A stretch of 64,000 nt of DNA from Helicobacter_D sp964464895 (lineage in GTDB: Bacteria; Campylobacterota; Campylobacteria; Campylobacterales; Helicobacteraceae), in NCBI GenBank assembly GCA_964464895.1, contig CAYXGY010000006.1:1-64000 (forward strand). Direction: 5' to 3'. Shown one piece after another: positions 50,794 to 59,388 of the stretch. The first letter of the stretch is position 1; every line of letters starts with the position of its first letter. A program made the position numbers and the translations under genes. Under the pieces are notes generated by a model. That model worked only from the letters and a program-made list of their open reading frames with translations, was not told the origin of the DNA and searched no databases.

Positions 50794-51684
50794 TTATAAA
50801 TATTTTTCAAGTGCGGCTTTTAGTTCATCGGGCATAGAATCGCAATCGGGTAAAACAATATTTGCCTCTAAATATAAGTCGCCATACATTTTTGTTTTGC
50901 GATTGATTGCCCCTAATTCTTTGACGCGGAATCGTTGAGCATTTTTAGTATTTTTGGGCACTTTAAGTGTAATTGTTTTTTGCAAAGTTTCAATTTCCAC
51001 TTTGCCACCAAATAAGGCAGTTTTGAGTGGCAAATCAAATGTTTTTGTCAGATTATCCCCCTCTTGGCTGTATTGTGGATGGGGTGCTATACTGACTTTG
51101 AGCAGCAAATCACCACTCTGTGAGCTCATTGTCTGTCCTTTACCTTTGAGGCGAATCGTCTCACCATTTTTTATGCCTGCGGGGATTTTAATGTCATAAT
51201 TTTTGCCTTGCACACTCACACTATGTTTGCCACCCAAAATAGCAGTAGTAAAAGGAATCGTAACTTGCGCATTAAGGTCTAAGTTGGGTTGGTTGCGTGT
51301 ATTTCTAAAGCCTGCGTTACTAAAATCAAATCCACTTCCACCAAAGCCCGCATTGCCAAAATGAACTCCGCCGAATCCCCCGAATCTTCCGCTAAAGATT
51401 TGGCTTAAAATATCGTCTAAATTCACATTGCCTTGTCTGCGTGCAAAATCGTGAAAATTTTGTCCCCCAAACATAGAATCGCCAAATTGGTCGTATTGTT
51501 TGCGCTTATTGGCATCGCTTAAAATTTCATAGGCAGCATTAATTTCTTTGAATTTTTCTTCCGCACCTGCGTCTTTATTAATATCAGGATGGTATTTTCT
51601 TGCCAAACGGCGATAAGATTTTTTGATTTCATCAGCACTTGCGTCTTGGGAGACTTCAAGTGTTTCATAAAGACTTTTTGACAT
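50794..51684 (-). CDS. cbpA: CbpA/DnaJ-type co-chaperone
   Basis: A 296-residue J-domain protein that stimulates DnaK. The J domain holds HPD at 32-34 (RKYHPDINKDAG). A Gly/Phe-rich linker follows (about 80-125; FGGQNFHDF, GGFGGVHFGNAGFGGSGFDF in part), and two C-terminal substrate-binding beta domains come without the DnaJ zinc finger. That makes it CbpA-type rather than DnaJ. First gene of cbpA-hspR. Confidence 0.95.
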   Translation of the reverse strand: MSKSLYETLEVSQDASADEIKKSYRRLARKYHPDINKDAGAEEKFKEINAAYEILSDANKRKQYDQFGDSMFGGQNFHDFARRQGNVNLDDILSQIFSGRFGGFGGVHFGNAGFGGSGFDFSNAGFRNTRNQPNLDLNAQVTIPFTTAILGGKHSVSVQGKNYDIKIPAGIKNGETIRLKGKGQTMSSQSGDLLLKVSIAPHPQYSQEGDNLTKTFDLPLKTALFGGKVEIETLQKTITLKVPKNTKNAQRFRVKELGAINRKTKMYGDLYLEANIVLPDCDSMPDELKAALEKYL

Positions 51685-51707
51685 TTTTATTCCTTAAAAT
51701 GATTCAA

Positions 51708-51787
51708 ACTTTTAGTGTATTATATAATAAAACTTTAGTTTATGTCAATCAACTTTGTAAGGATTTGGTTACTTTTACTTTTAGTGT
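51708..51787. promoter_or_regulatory. duplicated 11-mer flanking the cbpA/addA promoters
   Basis: ACTTTTAGTGT occurs at 51708-51718, over the cbpA transcription start, and again at 51777-51787, just before the addA TATAAT (51788-51793). The same orientation and position near two divergent promoters suggest a protein site, HspR being the obvious candidate. It does not resemble the inverted HAIR element of Actinobacteria. Inference only. Confidence 0.35.
51719..51748 (-). promoter_or_regulatory. sigma-70 promoter of cbpA-hspR
   Basis: TTGACA (minus, 51748-51743), 18-base spacer, TATAAT (minus, 51724-51719): a consensus promoter, the strongest in the window. Transcription would start near 51712. 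Such a strong promoter is expected for an operon kept off by a repressor. Confidence 0.75.
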
Positions 51788-51793
51788 TATAAT
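51788..51793 (+). promoter_or_regulatory. -10 element of addA
   Basis: TATAAT in AGTGTTATAATTAC, 22 bases before the addA ATG, giving a very short leader with GGAGGAATTT as ribosome site. Confidence 0.55.
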
Positions 51794-51814
51794 TACAAAT
51801 TTTTGGAGGAATTT

Positions 51815-54652
51815 ATGCAATATCCGCTTTTATGTTTGAGTGCAAGCGCAGGGAGTGGAAAAACTTATCAGCTCACAATGCGTTATTTGAATTTGCTATT
51901 TTTAGGCGCGAAGCCCTCAAATATTCTCACCCTTACTTTTACTAAAAAAGCCGCTAAGGAAATGGAAGAGAGAATCATTAAAAACATTAAAGAACTTTAT
52001 GACAATAAAAATAATAGAGAATATATTAAGAAATTTGAGTTTATTACTATCAAAGATGAACACGATTGGCAGCAGTGGCAAGATAAAATCCATCAAATTT
52101 ACAATGAATTTTTGCGTGAGGACTTAAGAATTACAACCATTGATGCCTTTTTCCAAAGAATCTTAAAAAGCTTTTGTTGGTATGTGGGTGTAGAATATGA
52201 TTTTGAATTGCAAGAAGATGATTTGGAATCCATTAGTGAGATTTTTTTGAATCTTTTAGAAAAAGAAGATTTTAATACGATTTTGAATGTTTGCTATTCC
52301 AAAAAACAAACCCTAGATTCTATCTTGCAATTATGCGTATTTTTGGATTCTTTTAAAGAAATGCTCTCCCAAGTGCTTTTTACGCAAAGAATCATAGAAT
52401 CGCAGAATGGGAATCCCAAAGAAAAAGCAATGGAATATGCCAAGCGTCTTAAAAGTGCCTATGATGATTTTTTTGGCGAAGTTGCTAAAAGCTTACAATT
52501 TGATGATTTTGAAAGTTTACTTGCAAAAGGCAAAACTTGGCTACTTAAGCAAAACTTACAAGATTACAAAGGAGATAAGTTCTCTAAAGTCCCTTGGAAT
52601 CAAGACGATTTTGAATGCTTAAAAAGTGCAATTTGTCAAGCTTTGCTAGAAGAAGAGGCAGGATATTTAGCGCAACTTTATCGGATTTTTCAGTGTTTTT
52701 TGAGGGCAAAGGAAGAATATTATCAACAAAATAATCGCCTAAGTTTCAATGCCGTGGCATCAAAGGTTTATGCGCTCTTGGCAAAGAATTTTATCCACAA
52801 GGATTTTTTATATTTTAGGTTAGATAGCTCCTTAAGCCATATTCTGATAGATGAATTTCAAGATACAAGTATTCTGCAATATGAGATTTTAAAACCTTTG
52901 ATTGAGGAAATTAAAGGAGGCAAGGGGCAGAAAAACTTTGCACGTAGCTTTTTTTATGTCGGAGATACCAAACAATCCATTTATCGCTTTCGTGGAGGGA
53001 ATCCAGAATTATTCAAAATCGCAAGTGAGGGAATGCAATACCAAAATTTGGATTCTAATTATCGTAGCGCAAGACATATCGTAGAGTTTGTGAATGATGT
53101 CTTTAGTAACACAATCCAAGATTTTATTCCGCAGATTTCAAAAGTCAGCATAGAAGGCTATGTCAATGTCCAAAATTGTGAAAAGGACAGGCTCTATTTT
53201 GCGGTTTTGGAAAGATTGAATGAATTCAAGGCATTGGGTGCAAAAGAAGAGGAAATTGCCATTTTGGTTTTTGATAATAAATCAGTCGTAGAGTTAGCGC
53301 AATTTTTGCAAGAGGAGGGAGTAAGGGTTGTGATTGATACGAGTGCAAAACTCATTAATCACAATGAAGTGCGTGCGTTGATTGAAATTCTAAAGTATAT
53401 ACAAACGAAAAATATTCAATTTAGACAAGAGTTTTTTATGCTTTTGGGATTGGAGGTAACAGAATCGCAAAATAAAGATTTAGAAGTTTTGCTAAATTCT
53501 CTATCTAAGATTCAAAAGCCTGCCAAAATTCTATTAAAGATTATGGAAGCTTACCATATTGCGAGTTTGAGTGCAAAGAAATTTTTGGAATCTTGTTTGC
53601 CTTTTTTTACGCTTGAGGAATTGTTGCAAAAAGTAGAAAGCTTTATGCTTGATATTGTTTCAAGTGATTTTGTAGGGATTCGGATAATGACGATTCATAA
53701 ATCTAAGGGGCTAGAGTTTGAGAATGTGCTTATCGTAGATAAGGCAAATGCGAGCAGTAATCAGCACCAAAGTGTTTTCTTTGAGCTCAAAGAAAATGGC
53801 GTAGAGATTCAAAGGATCTTTCAATATTCCAATCAAGACAGAAGAAATCTTCGGAGTAGCTTGGATAGCGAATATTATAATGCCTTACACAAAGAAGAGG
53901 AATTAAAAATCAAAGATTTAAAGAATCAAATTTATGTTGCTCTAACGCGCGCGAAAAATACAATGAATGTTTTTTGTCTTAATGACAAAAGTGCTTTTGG
54001 ATTTTTGAATTTAAAAGAACAGCAAAGGGGAGAGCTCACAAGTGCAATAAAGATGCAGATAAAAAACCGCCAAAACATTCAAAGTTTAGAATCTCCAATG
54101 TCTTTTTATTCCCTTTCTTTGGCAAAACGAAGTTTAGAGAATCTAGGGCGACAAAAGGAAATGTATGTGAGAGAAGAAGAGTTAGAAAACACAAGAAGAG
54201 AAGAGGAGGATTACGGAAACCTTAAGGCGATTTATTATGGAATCGCATTGCACTTTGCAATGGAGCAAAAACTCAAAAATACACTTTGTGATGAGTTGAT
54301 TTTGGAGCTTTTGGATAACAAAATAGGATTTTATTTAGAGCGCAAAGATTTAGAAAAAATCATCACACAATGTAATTTTGTGCTAAAAAATCAAAAATTA
54401 ATTGAAATTTTGGCTAAAGGAAAGGTAAAATGTGAAATTCCTTTTTTGTTTGGTGGTAGGCAAAAACGTTTGGACCTTTTGGTATTGGGGGACAAAGAAG
54501 CGTTTATTGTAGATTATAAGAGCGGTGCGCCTAAAGAATCGTATGTGGTGCAAGTGCGCGAATATATGGAATCTGTAAGTGCAATGTTGCATAAAAAAAC
54601 TTATGGATATATTTTCTACACACGAGGTGAAGGAAGATTAGTTGAAGTTTAA
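51815..54652 (+). CDS. addA: AddA-like (RecB-like) helicase-nuclease
   Basis: A 945-residue UvrD-type helicase with a C-terminal nuclease, acting in recombinational repair of double-strand breaks. Walker A is ASAGSGKTYQL near 10-20. Motif II is LIDEFQDTS, motif III GDTKQSIYRFRGGN, motif V IMTIHKSKGLEF, motif VI YVALTRAKN. The RecB-family nuclease site is GIALHFAME ... FIVDYKSG at the end. I chose the ATG at 51815, 5 bases after GGAGGA; an upstream TTG lies in the ribosome site. The AddB partner is not in the window. Confidence 0.93.
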   Translation: MQYPLLCLSASAGSGKTYQLTMRYLNLLFLGAKPSNILTLTFTKKAAKEMEERIIKNIKELYDNKNNREYIKKFEFITIKDEHDWQQWQDKIHQIYNEFLREDLRITTIDAFFQRILKSFCWYVGVEYDFELQEDDLESISEIFLNLLEKEDFNTILNVCYSKKQTLDSILQLCVFLDSFKEMLSQVLFTQRIIESQNGNPKEKAMEYAKRLKSAYDDFFGEVAKSLQFDDFESLLAKGKTWLLKQNLQDYKGDKFSKVPWNQDDFECLKSAICQALLEEEAGYLAQLYRIFQCFLRAKEEYYQQNNRLSFNAVASKVYALLAKNFIHKDFLYFRLDSSLSHILIDEFQDTSILQYEILKPLIEEIKGGKGQKNFARSFFYVGDTKQSIYRFRGGNPELFKIASEGMQYQNLDSNYRSARHIVEFVNDVFSNTIQDFIPQISKVSIEGYVNVQNCEKDRLYFAVLERLNEFKALGAKEEEIAILVFDNKSVVELAQFLQEEGVRVVIDTSAKLINHNEVRALIEILKYIQTKNIQFRQEFFMLLGLEVTESQNKDLEVLLNSLSKIQKPAKILLKIMEAYHIASLSAKKFLESCLPFFTLEELLQKVESFMLDIVSSDFVGIRIMTIHKSKGLEFENVLIVDKANASSNQHQSVFFELKENGVEIQRIFQYSNQDRRNLRSSLDSEYYNALHKEEELKIKDLKNQIYVALTRAKNTMNVFCLNDKSAFGFLNLKEQQRGELTSAIKMQIKNRQNIQSLESPMSFYSLSLAKRSLENLGRQKEMYVREEELENTRREEEDYGNLKAIYYGIALHFAMEQKLKNTLCDELILELLDNKIGFYLERKDLEKIITQCNFVLKNQKLIEILAKGKVKCEIPFLFGGRQKRLDLLVLGDKEAFIVDYKSGAPKESYVVQVREYMESVSAMLHKKTYGYIFYTRGEGRLVEV

Positions 54653-54661
54653 GGAGAAGCG

Positions 54662-55993
54662 ATGGAAGCGGGAAATAAAAAGGGTTTTTTAGCAACTCTT
54701 AGTAAAATGACACAAAGCGAGACTTTCGCAGGTGTATTGTTACTTTGTTGTGCAATTTTAGCGATGATTGTAGCAAATTCGCCTTTGGGTGGAGCATATG
54801 CAGAACTTTGGCGAACAAAACTTGGCTTTAGTGTAAATGGGCATTTTATTGGAATGAGCTTAGAGCATTGGATTAACGATGTTTTAATGGCATTTTTCTT
54901 TTTGGTTGTAGGTTTGGAAATTAAACGCGAAGTACTTTTTGGAGAGTTAGCAGGATTCAAACGCGCCGCTTTACCAATCATTGCAGCACTTGGTGGAATG
55001 ATTGGACCGGGAATTATTTATTATTCTTTAAATGCAGGCACAGAATCTGTAACAGGTTTTGGAATCCCAATGGCGACAGACATTGCTTTTGCATTAGGTG
55101 TCTTGGCTATACTTGGCAAACGGGTTTCTATTTCTGTAAAAGTTTTTTTGGTTTCTTTAGCTGTGGCAGATGACTTAGGAGCTATTATTGTCATCGCATT
55201 ATTTTATTCTACCGGAATCTCTTTTGAGTGGCTAGCTGTTGCGGCAGGGATTATTGTCGTGCTTGTAATACTTGGCAGAATAGGCGTAAAGGCTCTAACT
55301 CCTTATATGATTTTGGGTGTGTTTTTATGGATTGCTGTGCATAATTGTGGTGTGCATGCAACAATTGCGGCTGTTATGCTTGCCTTTACGATTCCTGTTG
55401 CACCTAAGATTGACACACTTTCTTTTATGGATAAATTAAAAACAATTGTAAGCCGTTTTCAAGAAGCAGAAAGCAAAAAAGATGGAATCTTACTCCAAAA
55501 TGAACAAGTGGAAGCTCTACACCATTTAAGCGAAGAAAAGAATGCAGTGCAAAATCCGCTCTTGCGCTTAGAACACGCGCTTGCACCTTATAGTAATTAT
55601 TTGATTATGCCAATTTTTGCTTTTGCAAATGCTGGGGTTGCGATTGGTTCTAATATTGACTTCAGTATTGATCATGTTTTCTTTGGAATTCTCTTTGGAC
55701 TTGTAGTTGGTAAGCCGATTGGAATCTTTTCTTTCACTTTTATTGCAGAAAAACTTGGAATCGCAGCGCGCCCCAATGGTGCTTCTTGGGTAGATATTTT
55801 TGGGGCTGGAGCATTGGGTGGAATCGGATTCACAATGTCTATTTTCGTTACCAACCTTGCCTTTGATGTTACGAGCCAACACGGACTTGTGGCAACAGAT
55901 GTAGCCAAAATTACTATTCTTGTAGCTTCTCTGACCGCTGGCATTTTAGGAAGTCTATTTTTCATTATTCGTGATAAAATAGCACACCACTAA
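54662..55993 (+). CDS. nhaA: Na+/H+ antiporter NhaA
   Basis: NhaA (443 residues) exchanges protons for Na+ to control pH and salt. Typical motifs: NDVLMAFFFLVVGLEIKRE near 70-88, PMATDIAFALGVLA, the paired ion-binding Asp in LAVADDLGAIIVIALFYS, and GGIGFTMSIFVTNLAF. Twelve hydrophobic segments can be traced. An enlarged hydrophilic loop near 255-300 (FQEAESKKDGILLQNEQVEA) is also known in the Helicobacter proteins. 9 bases after addA. Confidence 0.95.
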   Translation: MEAGNKKGFLATLSKMTQSETFAGVLLLCCAILAMIVANSPLGGAYAELWRTKLGFSVNGHFIGMSLEHWINDVLMAFFFLVVGLEIKREVLFGELAGFKRAALPIIAALGGMIGPGIIYYSLNAGTESVTGFGIPMATDIAFALGVLAILGKRVSISVKVFLVSLAVADDLGAIIVIALFYSTGISFEWLAVAAGIIVVLVILGRIGVKALTPYMILGVFLWIAVHNCGVHATIAAVMLAFTIPVAPKIDTLSFMDKLKTIVSRFQEAESKKDGILLQNEQVEALHHLSEEKNAVQNPLLRLEHALAPYSNYLIMPIFAFANAGVAIGSNIDFSIDHVFFGILFGLVVGKPIGIFSFTFIAEKLGIAARPNGASWVDIFGAGALGGIGFTMSIFVTNLAFDVTSQHGLVATDVAKITILVASLTAGILGSLFFIIRDKIAHH

Positions 55994-56001
55994 TCTTGCA
56001 A

Positions 56002-56025
56002 GATGAGCCTTGGCTCATTTCGCAC
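56002..56025 (+). terminator. weak hairpin after nhaA
   Basis: GATGAGCC-TT-GGCTCATTTC near 56002-56022 forms a stem of ATGAG/CTCAT extending into CC/GG, 9 bases after the nhaA stop. The following T-tract is poor, so termination strength is uncertain. Confidence 0.45.
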
Positions 56026-56119
56026 AATTTCTATGTTTAATCAATCTGTGAAATGTTTGTATGGTATCAACTAAAACAAATTAAGTTTGTAAAATTTGTA
56101 TGATACACAAGGGACTTGC

Positions 56120-56125
56120 TATAAT
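56120..56125 (+). promoter_or_regulatory. -10 element upstream of yajC
   Basis: TATAAT in GGACTTGCTATAATCTAGC, 76 bases before the yajC ATG. It would start the yajC-secD-secF-leuS block. Confidence 0.55.
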
Positions 56126-56200
56126 CTAGCTTCAACTTAAAGATTTAATTAGTAAAACTCTGCTAAAATCCGCATTTATTTTCAAGTTTAAAGGTTTGAT

Positions 56201-56473
56201 ATGGAAAATATTGGAAACACGCTTACACAATTGTTGCCATTGATTGTTTTGATTGCTATTTTTTATCTTTTGATTATTCGTCCGCAACAAACACAAGCAA
56301 AGAAACATAGAGAAATGGTGGCGGCTTTAGATAAAGGCGACAAAATCGTAACAAGTGGTGGATTTATCGTAGAAATTGTTAAGCGGGAAGAAGATTTTTT
56401 TATGGTGCGCTTAAATGACGATACGATTGTAAAACTTGCAAAAGATTATGTCGCTAGAAAATTTGAGCAATAA
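56201..56473 (+). CDS. yajC: preprotein translocase accessory protein YajC
   Basis: YajC (90 residues), a single-span membrane protein associated with SecDF. LIVLIAIFYLLIIRPQQTQAKKH and GDKIVTSGGFIVEIV are the family hallmarks (IRPQQ and the GGI/GGF motif). 7 bases before secD. Confidence 0.95.
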   Translation: MENIGNTLTQLLPLIVLIAIFYLLIIRPQQTQAKKHREMVAALDKGDKIVTSGGFIVEIVKREEDFFMVRLNDDTIVKLAKDYVARKFEQ

Positions 56474-56480
56474 TTAGACA

Positions 56481-58058
56481 ATGAAAAAGCCTTTTAATTC
56501 AAAGTTATTTTTTTTTATTGTAGCAATTGTTTTTGGAATCTCTCTTTCAATTCCCTCTTTTTTTCAGACTGCAGGACCTAAGATTGTCTTAGGACTTGAC
56601 TTACAAGGAGGGATTAATCTACTCTTAGGCGTCAAAACACAAGAAGCAGTGAAGACGCGTTATGCTTCTATTGCTTCACAGATTAATTATTATACAGCAG
56701 AGCAGCAGATTTTGTTAGATGGTTTAAGTGTGCAAAGTGATAATGTAAGTTTTGAATTGCTAGATTCCAACGAAAAATCTAATATTGACAAGTATTTAAA
56801 GGAAATTCCCGGATTAAATATCACAGAAAACAATTTAAGCTATATTCTTTCTTTGACAGAAGCGGAAATTTCCAATATAGAAGATTTTGCCATTGAACAA
56901 GCCATTGGCAATATTCGTAACCGCTTAGACCAATTTGGATTGTCTGAACCTAGTGTAACAAAACAAGGAGACGATGCGATTTTGGTACAATTACCGGGCA
57001 TTAAAACGCAGGAGGAGGAACAAAGGGCTTTGGAGCTAATCTCCAAAGGCGGACACCTGCAAATGATGGCAGTAGATGAGGCGCGTAATGCAAGAGTCTC
57101 TAGTATGACAGAATTAGAGGCAGAATCATTTGGTGATGTGATTTTGCCCTTTATCAATAATCCAGAACAAAAGATTCTACTTAAAGCAATTCCTGTTTTA
57201 GATGGAGCAATGCTAACAGATGCTAGGGCAGCGTATGACCAAAATGGGCAGCCGATTATCAATTTTACACTTAATACACAAGGTGGCAAGATTTTTGGTG
57301 ATTTTTCGGGCAAAAATGTGGGTAATCGTATGGCGGTTGTGTTAGATGGCAAAGTTTATTCTGCCCCCGTGATTCGTGAAAGAATCGGTGGGGGAAGCGG
57401 ACAGATTAGCGGAGGATTCAGCGTACAAGAAGCAAGCGATATTGCTATTGCGCTTAGAAGTGGCGCATTGCCCGCACCGATTACTTTGTTAGAAAAACGT
57501 AGCGTAGGTCCCTCACTGGGCGCAGATAGCATTAAAGCCTCTCTCGTGGCTTTAATTACAGGGGCTGTGCTAGTCATTGGATTTATGGTGTTATACTATG
57601 GAATCGCAGGAATGGTTGCAAATATTGCTATGGTAGTCAATATCTTGTTAATCGTTGCGGTAATGGCACTCTTTGGAGCGACTTTGACGCTACCCGGTAT
57701 GGCAGGAATTATTCTGACGGTTGGTATGGCAGTGGATGCGAATGTTATCATCAATGAAAGAATCCGTGAGGGATTTCGCAGAAAAGAAAACTTTATTAAG
57801 TCTATGGAAAATGGCTATGCAAACGCTTCAAGGGCTATTTTTGATTCCAATCTTACCTCACTCATAGCAGCTATTTTACTCTATGTGTGCGGAACAGGAG
57901 CAATCAAAGGATTTGCAATTACAATGACAATCGGAATCTTAGCCTCAATCATTACTGCAATCATTGGAACATACGGCGTATTTAGAGCCTTGCAGAATCG
58001 CATTATCAAATCAGGTAATTACGCGTTATGGTTTGGTTATAAAGAAAGAAGCAAATAA
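56481..58058 (+). CDS. secD: protein-export protein SecD
   Basis: SecD (525 residues) uses the proton gradient to help pull secreted proteins across the membrane. It has an N-terminal span, a large periplasmic domain (with LGLDLQGGINLLL near 40 and IRNRLDQFGLSEPSV), and five C-terminal spans with VGMAVDANVIINERIREG. secF follows after 9 bases. Confidence 0.97.
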   Translation: MKKPFNSKLFFFIVAIVFGISLSIPSFFQTAGPKIVLGLDLQGGINLLLGVKTQEAVKTRYASIASQINYYTAEQQILLDGLSVQSDNVSFELLDSNEKSNIDKYLKEIPGLNITENNLSYILSLTEAEISNIEDFAIEQAIGNIRNRLDQFGLSEPSVTKQGDDAILVQLPGIKTQEEEQRALELISKGGHLQMMAVDEARNARVSSMTELEAESFGDVILPFINNPEQKILLKAIPVLDGAMLTDARAAYDQNGQPIINFTLNTQGGKIFGDFSGKNVGNRMAVVLDGKVYSAPVIRERIGGGSGQISGGFSVQEASDIAIALRSGALPAPITLLEKRSVGPSLGADSIKASLVALITGAVLVIGFMVLYYGIAGMVANIAMVVNILLIVAVMALFGATLTLPGMAGIILTVGMAVDANVIINERIREGFRRKENFIKSMENGYANASRAIFDSNLTSLIAAILLYVCGTGAIKGFAITMTIGILASIITAIIGTYGVFRALQNRIIKSGNYALWFGYKERSK

Positions 58059-58067
58059 GGAAGAGGT

Positions 58068-59039
58068 ATGGATTTTTTTAAGCATAATAAAATTTATGAT
58101 TTTGTAAAGATGTCCAATTATGGAATCATTCTTTCTTTGATTTTATTTGTCGCCTCTTTGGTTTTGTTTGTTAAGCCGGGCTTTACGCTTGGTGTGGATT
58201 TTGCAGGAGGAACTCTCATTCAGTTGCAATACGAAGCACCTGCACCTTTATCAGAAATTAGAGCCAAATTAGAAGCGGTGGAATCCTATAAAGGTGCGCA
58301 AGTCAGCGAGTTTGGCTCACCAGAGGAGATTTTAATTAAACTTTCTACTGCGACTTCAAGTGTAGAACAAAACATTGGCGAGGAAGTCGCAGAGGTGTTA
58401 AAGGACACAGGGGAATTAAGCATTAGACGCGTGGATATTGTTGGTCCAAAGGTGGGAAGCGAATTGCAAGAAAAGGGCACTTTGGCTTTAATTTTAGCCC
58501 TAGTGAGCATAATGTTTTATGTCTCTTACCGCTATGAATGGCGTTTTGCGCTAGCAGCGGTTTTAGCATTGGTGCATGACGTCGTGATTTCTGCGGGTGC
58601 GGTGATTTTGTTTGACATTGATTTGAATTTAGAGGTGATTGCCGCACTTCTGACACTCATTGGTTATTCTATCAATGATACCATTATTATTTTTGATAGA
58701 ATCCGTGAAACGATTGGTTTGCGTTTGAATGATAGCTTAGAGAATGTGATTAATGAAGCACTTTCTGCAACACTCTCGCGCACAATGCTGACTTCACTCA
58801 CAATGTTTTTTTCTGTTTTTACGCTTTATCTTTTTGGGGGAGAGATTATTAAGGGATTTAGTTTGCCAATGTTGGTAGGTTCTATTGTGGGAAGTTATAG
58901 TTCAATTTTTGTTGCGAGCAAATTGGTAGTTTTGTTTAAATTTGATTTGAAAAAATATCATCAAAAAGTTGCTGAAGCCGAGCGTAGAGCATTAGAGAAA
59001 AAGAAATTACGCGAAATGTATGAGAAAGGAAGAGTATAA
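58068..59039 (+). CDS. secF: protein-export protein SecF
   Basis: SecF (323 residues), the partner of SecD. GVDFAGGTLIQLQY near residue 42, the six-span RND fold and YSINDTIIIFDRIRE identify it. Its stop shares one base with the next gene. Confidence 0.97.
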   Translation: MDFFKHNKIYDFVKMSNYGIILSLILFVASLVLFVKPGFTLGVDFAGGTLIQLQYEAPAPLSEIRAKLEAVESYKGAQVSEFGSPEEILIKLSTATSSVEQNIGEEVAEVLKDTGELSIRRVDIVGPKVGSELQEKGTLALILALVSIMFYVSYRYEWRFALAAVLALVHDVVISAGAVILFDIDLNLEVIAALLTLIGYSINDTIIIFDRIRETIGLRLNDSLENVINEALSATLSRTMLTSLTMFFSVFTLYLFGGEIIKGFSLPMLVGSIVGSYSSIFVASKLVVLFKFDLKKYHQKVAEAERRALEKKKLREMYEKGRV

Positions 59040-59380
59040 TGGATTGGGGCAAAGTTCTTTTTATATTTTTTATTTTAATGAGTTTGACTTCCACAGTGGG
59101 ATTTCTGTATGACCAAAGTTTAGTAATGCTTTTTATCGCGGGGGGTGTGAATATCCTTTCTACAATTTTAAAAGTGGGCGTGCGAAGCTATATGTCGGCA
59201 GAATTAATGGCGGCTTCACTCGTGGCAGATTTGCATTTGATTCCAGCCTTTCTTTATATGCAAGTTTTTGATAATACCAATGTTGCTGTCGCTTTGGCAC
59301 TTGGAGCGGTTGTGGCAAATATTGTTTCTATTGTTTTTGTAGCGATTGAGAGCATCAAGAGTTACAATGATTATAATTAG
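59039..59380 (+). CDS. conserved small membrane protein between secF and leuS
   Basis: A 113-residue protein with three to four hydrophobic segments (about 5-22, 27-45, 60-75, 82-102). I recall homologues in the same position in H. pylori and C. jejuni, under a DUF number only. One-base overlap with secF and 8 bases before leuS suggest co-translation with the Sec block. Function unknown. Confidence 0.85.
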   Translation: MDWGKVLFIFFILMSLTSTVGFLYDQSLVMLFIAGGVNILSTILKVGVRSYMSAELMAASLVADLHLIPAFLYMQVFDNTNVAVALALGAVVANIVSIVFVAIESIKSYNDYN

Positions 59381-59388
59381 GAGCTAAT

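Noticed and set aside
56840..57352. 170-codon minus-strand ORF inside secD
   Set aside because: Shadow of the conserved secD frame; composition not protein-like.
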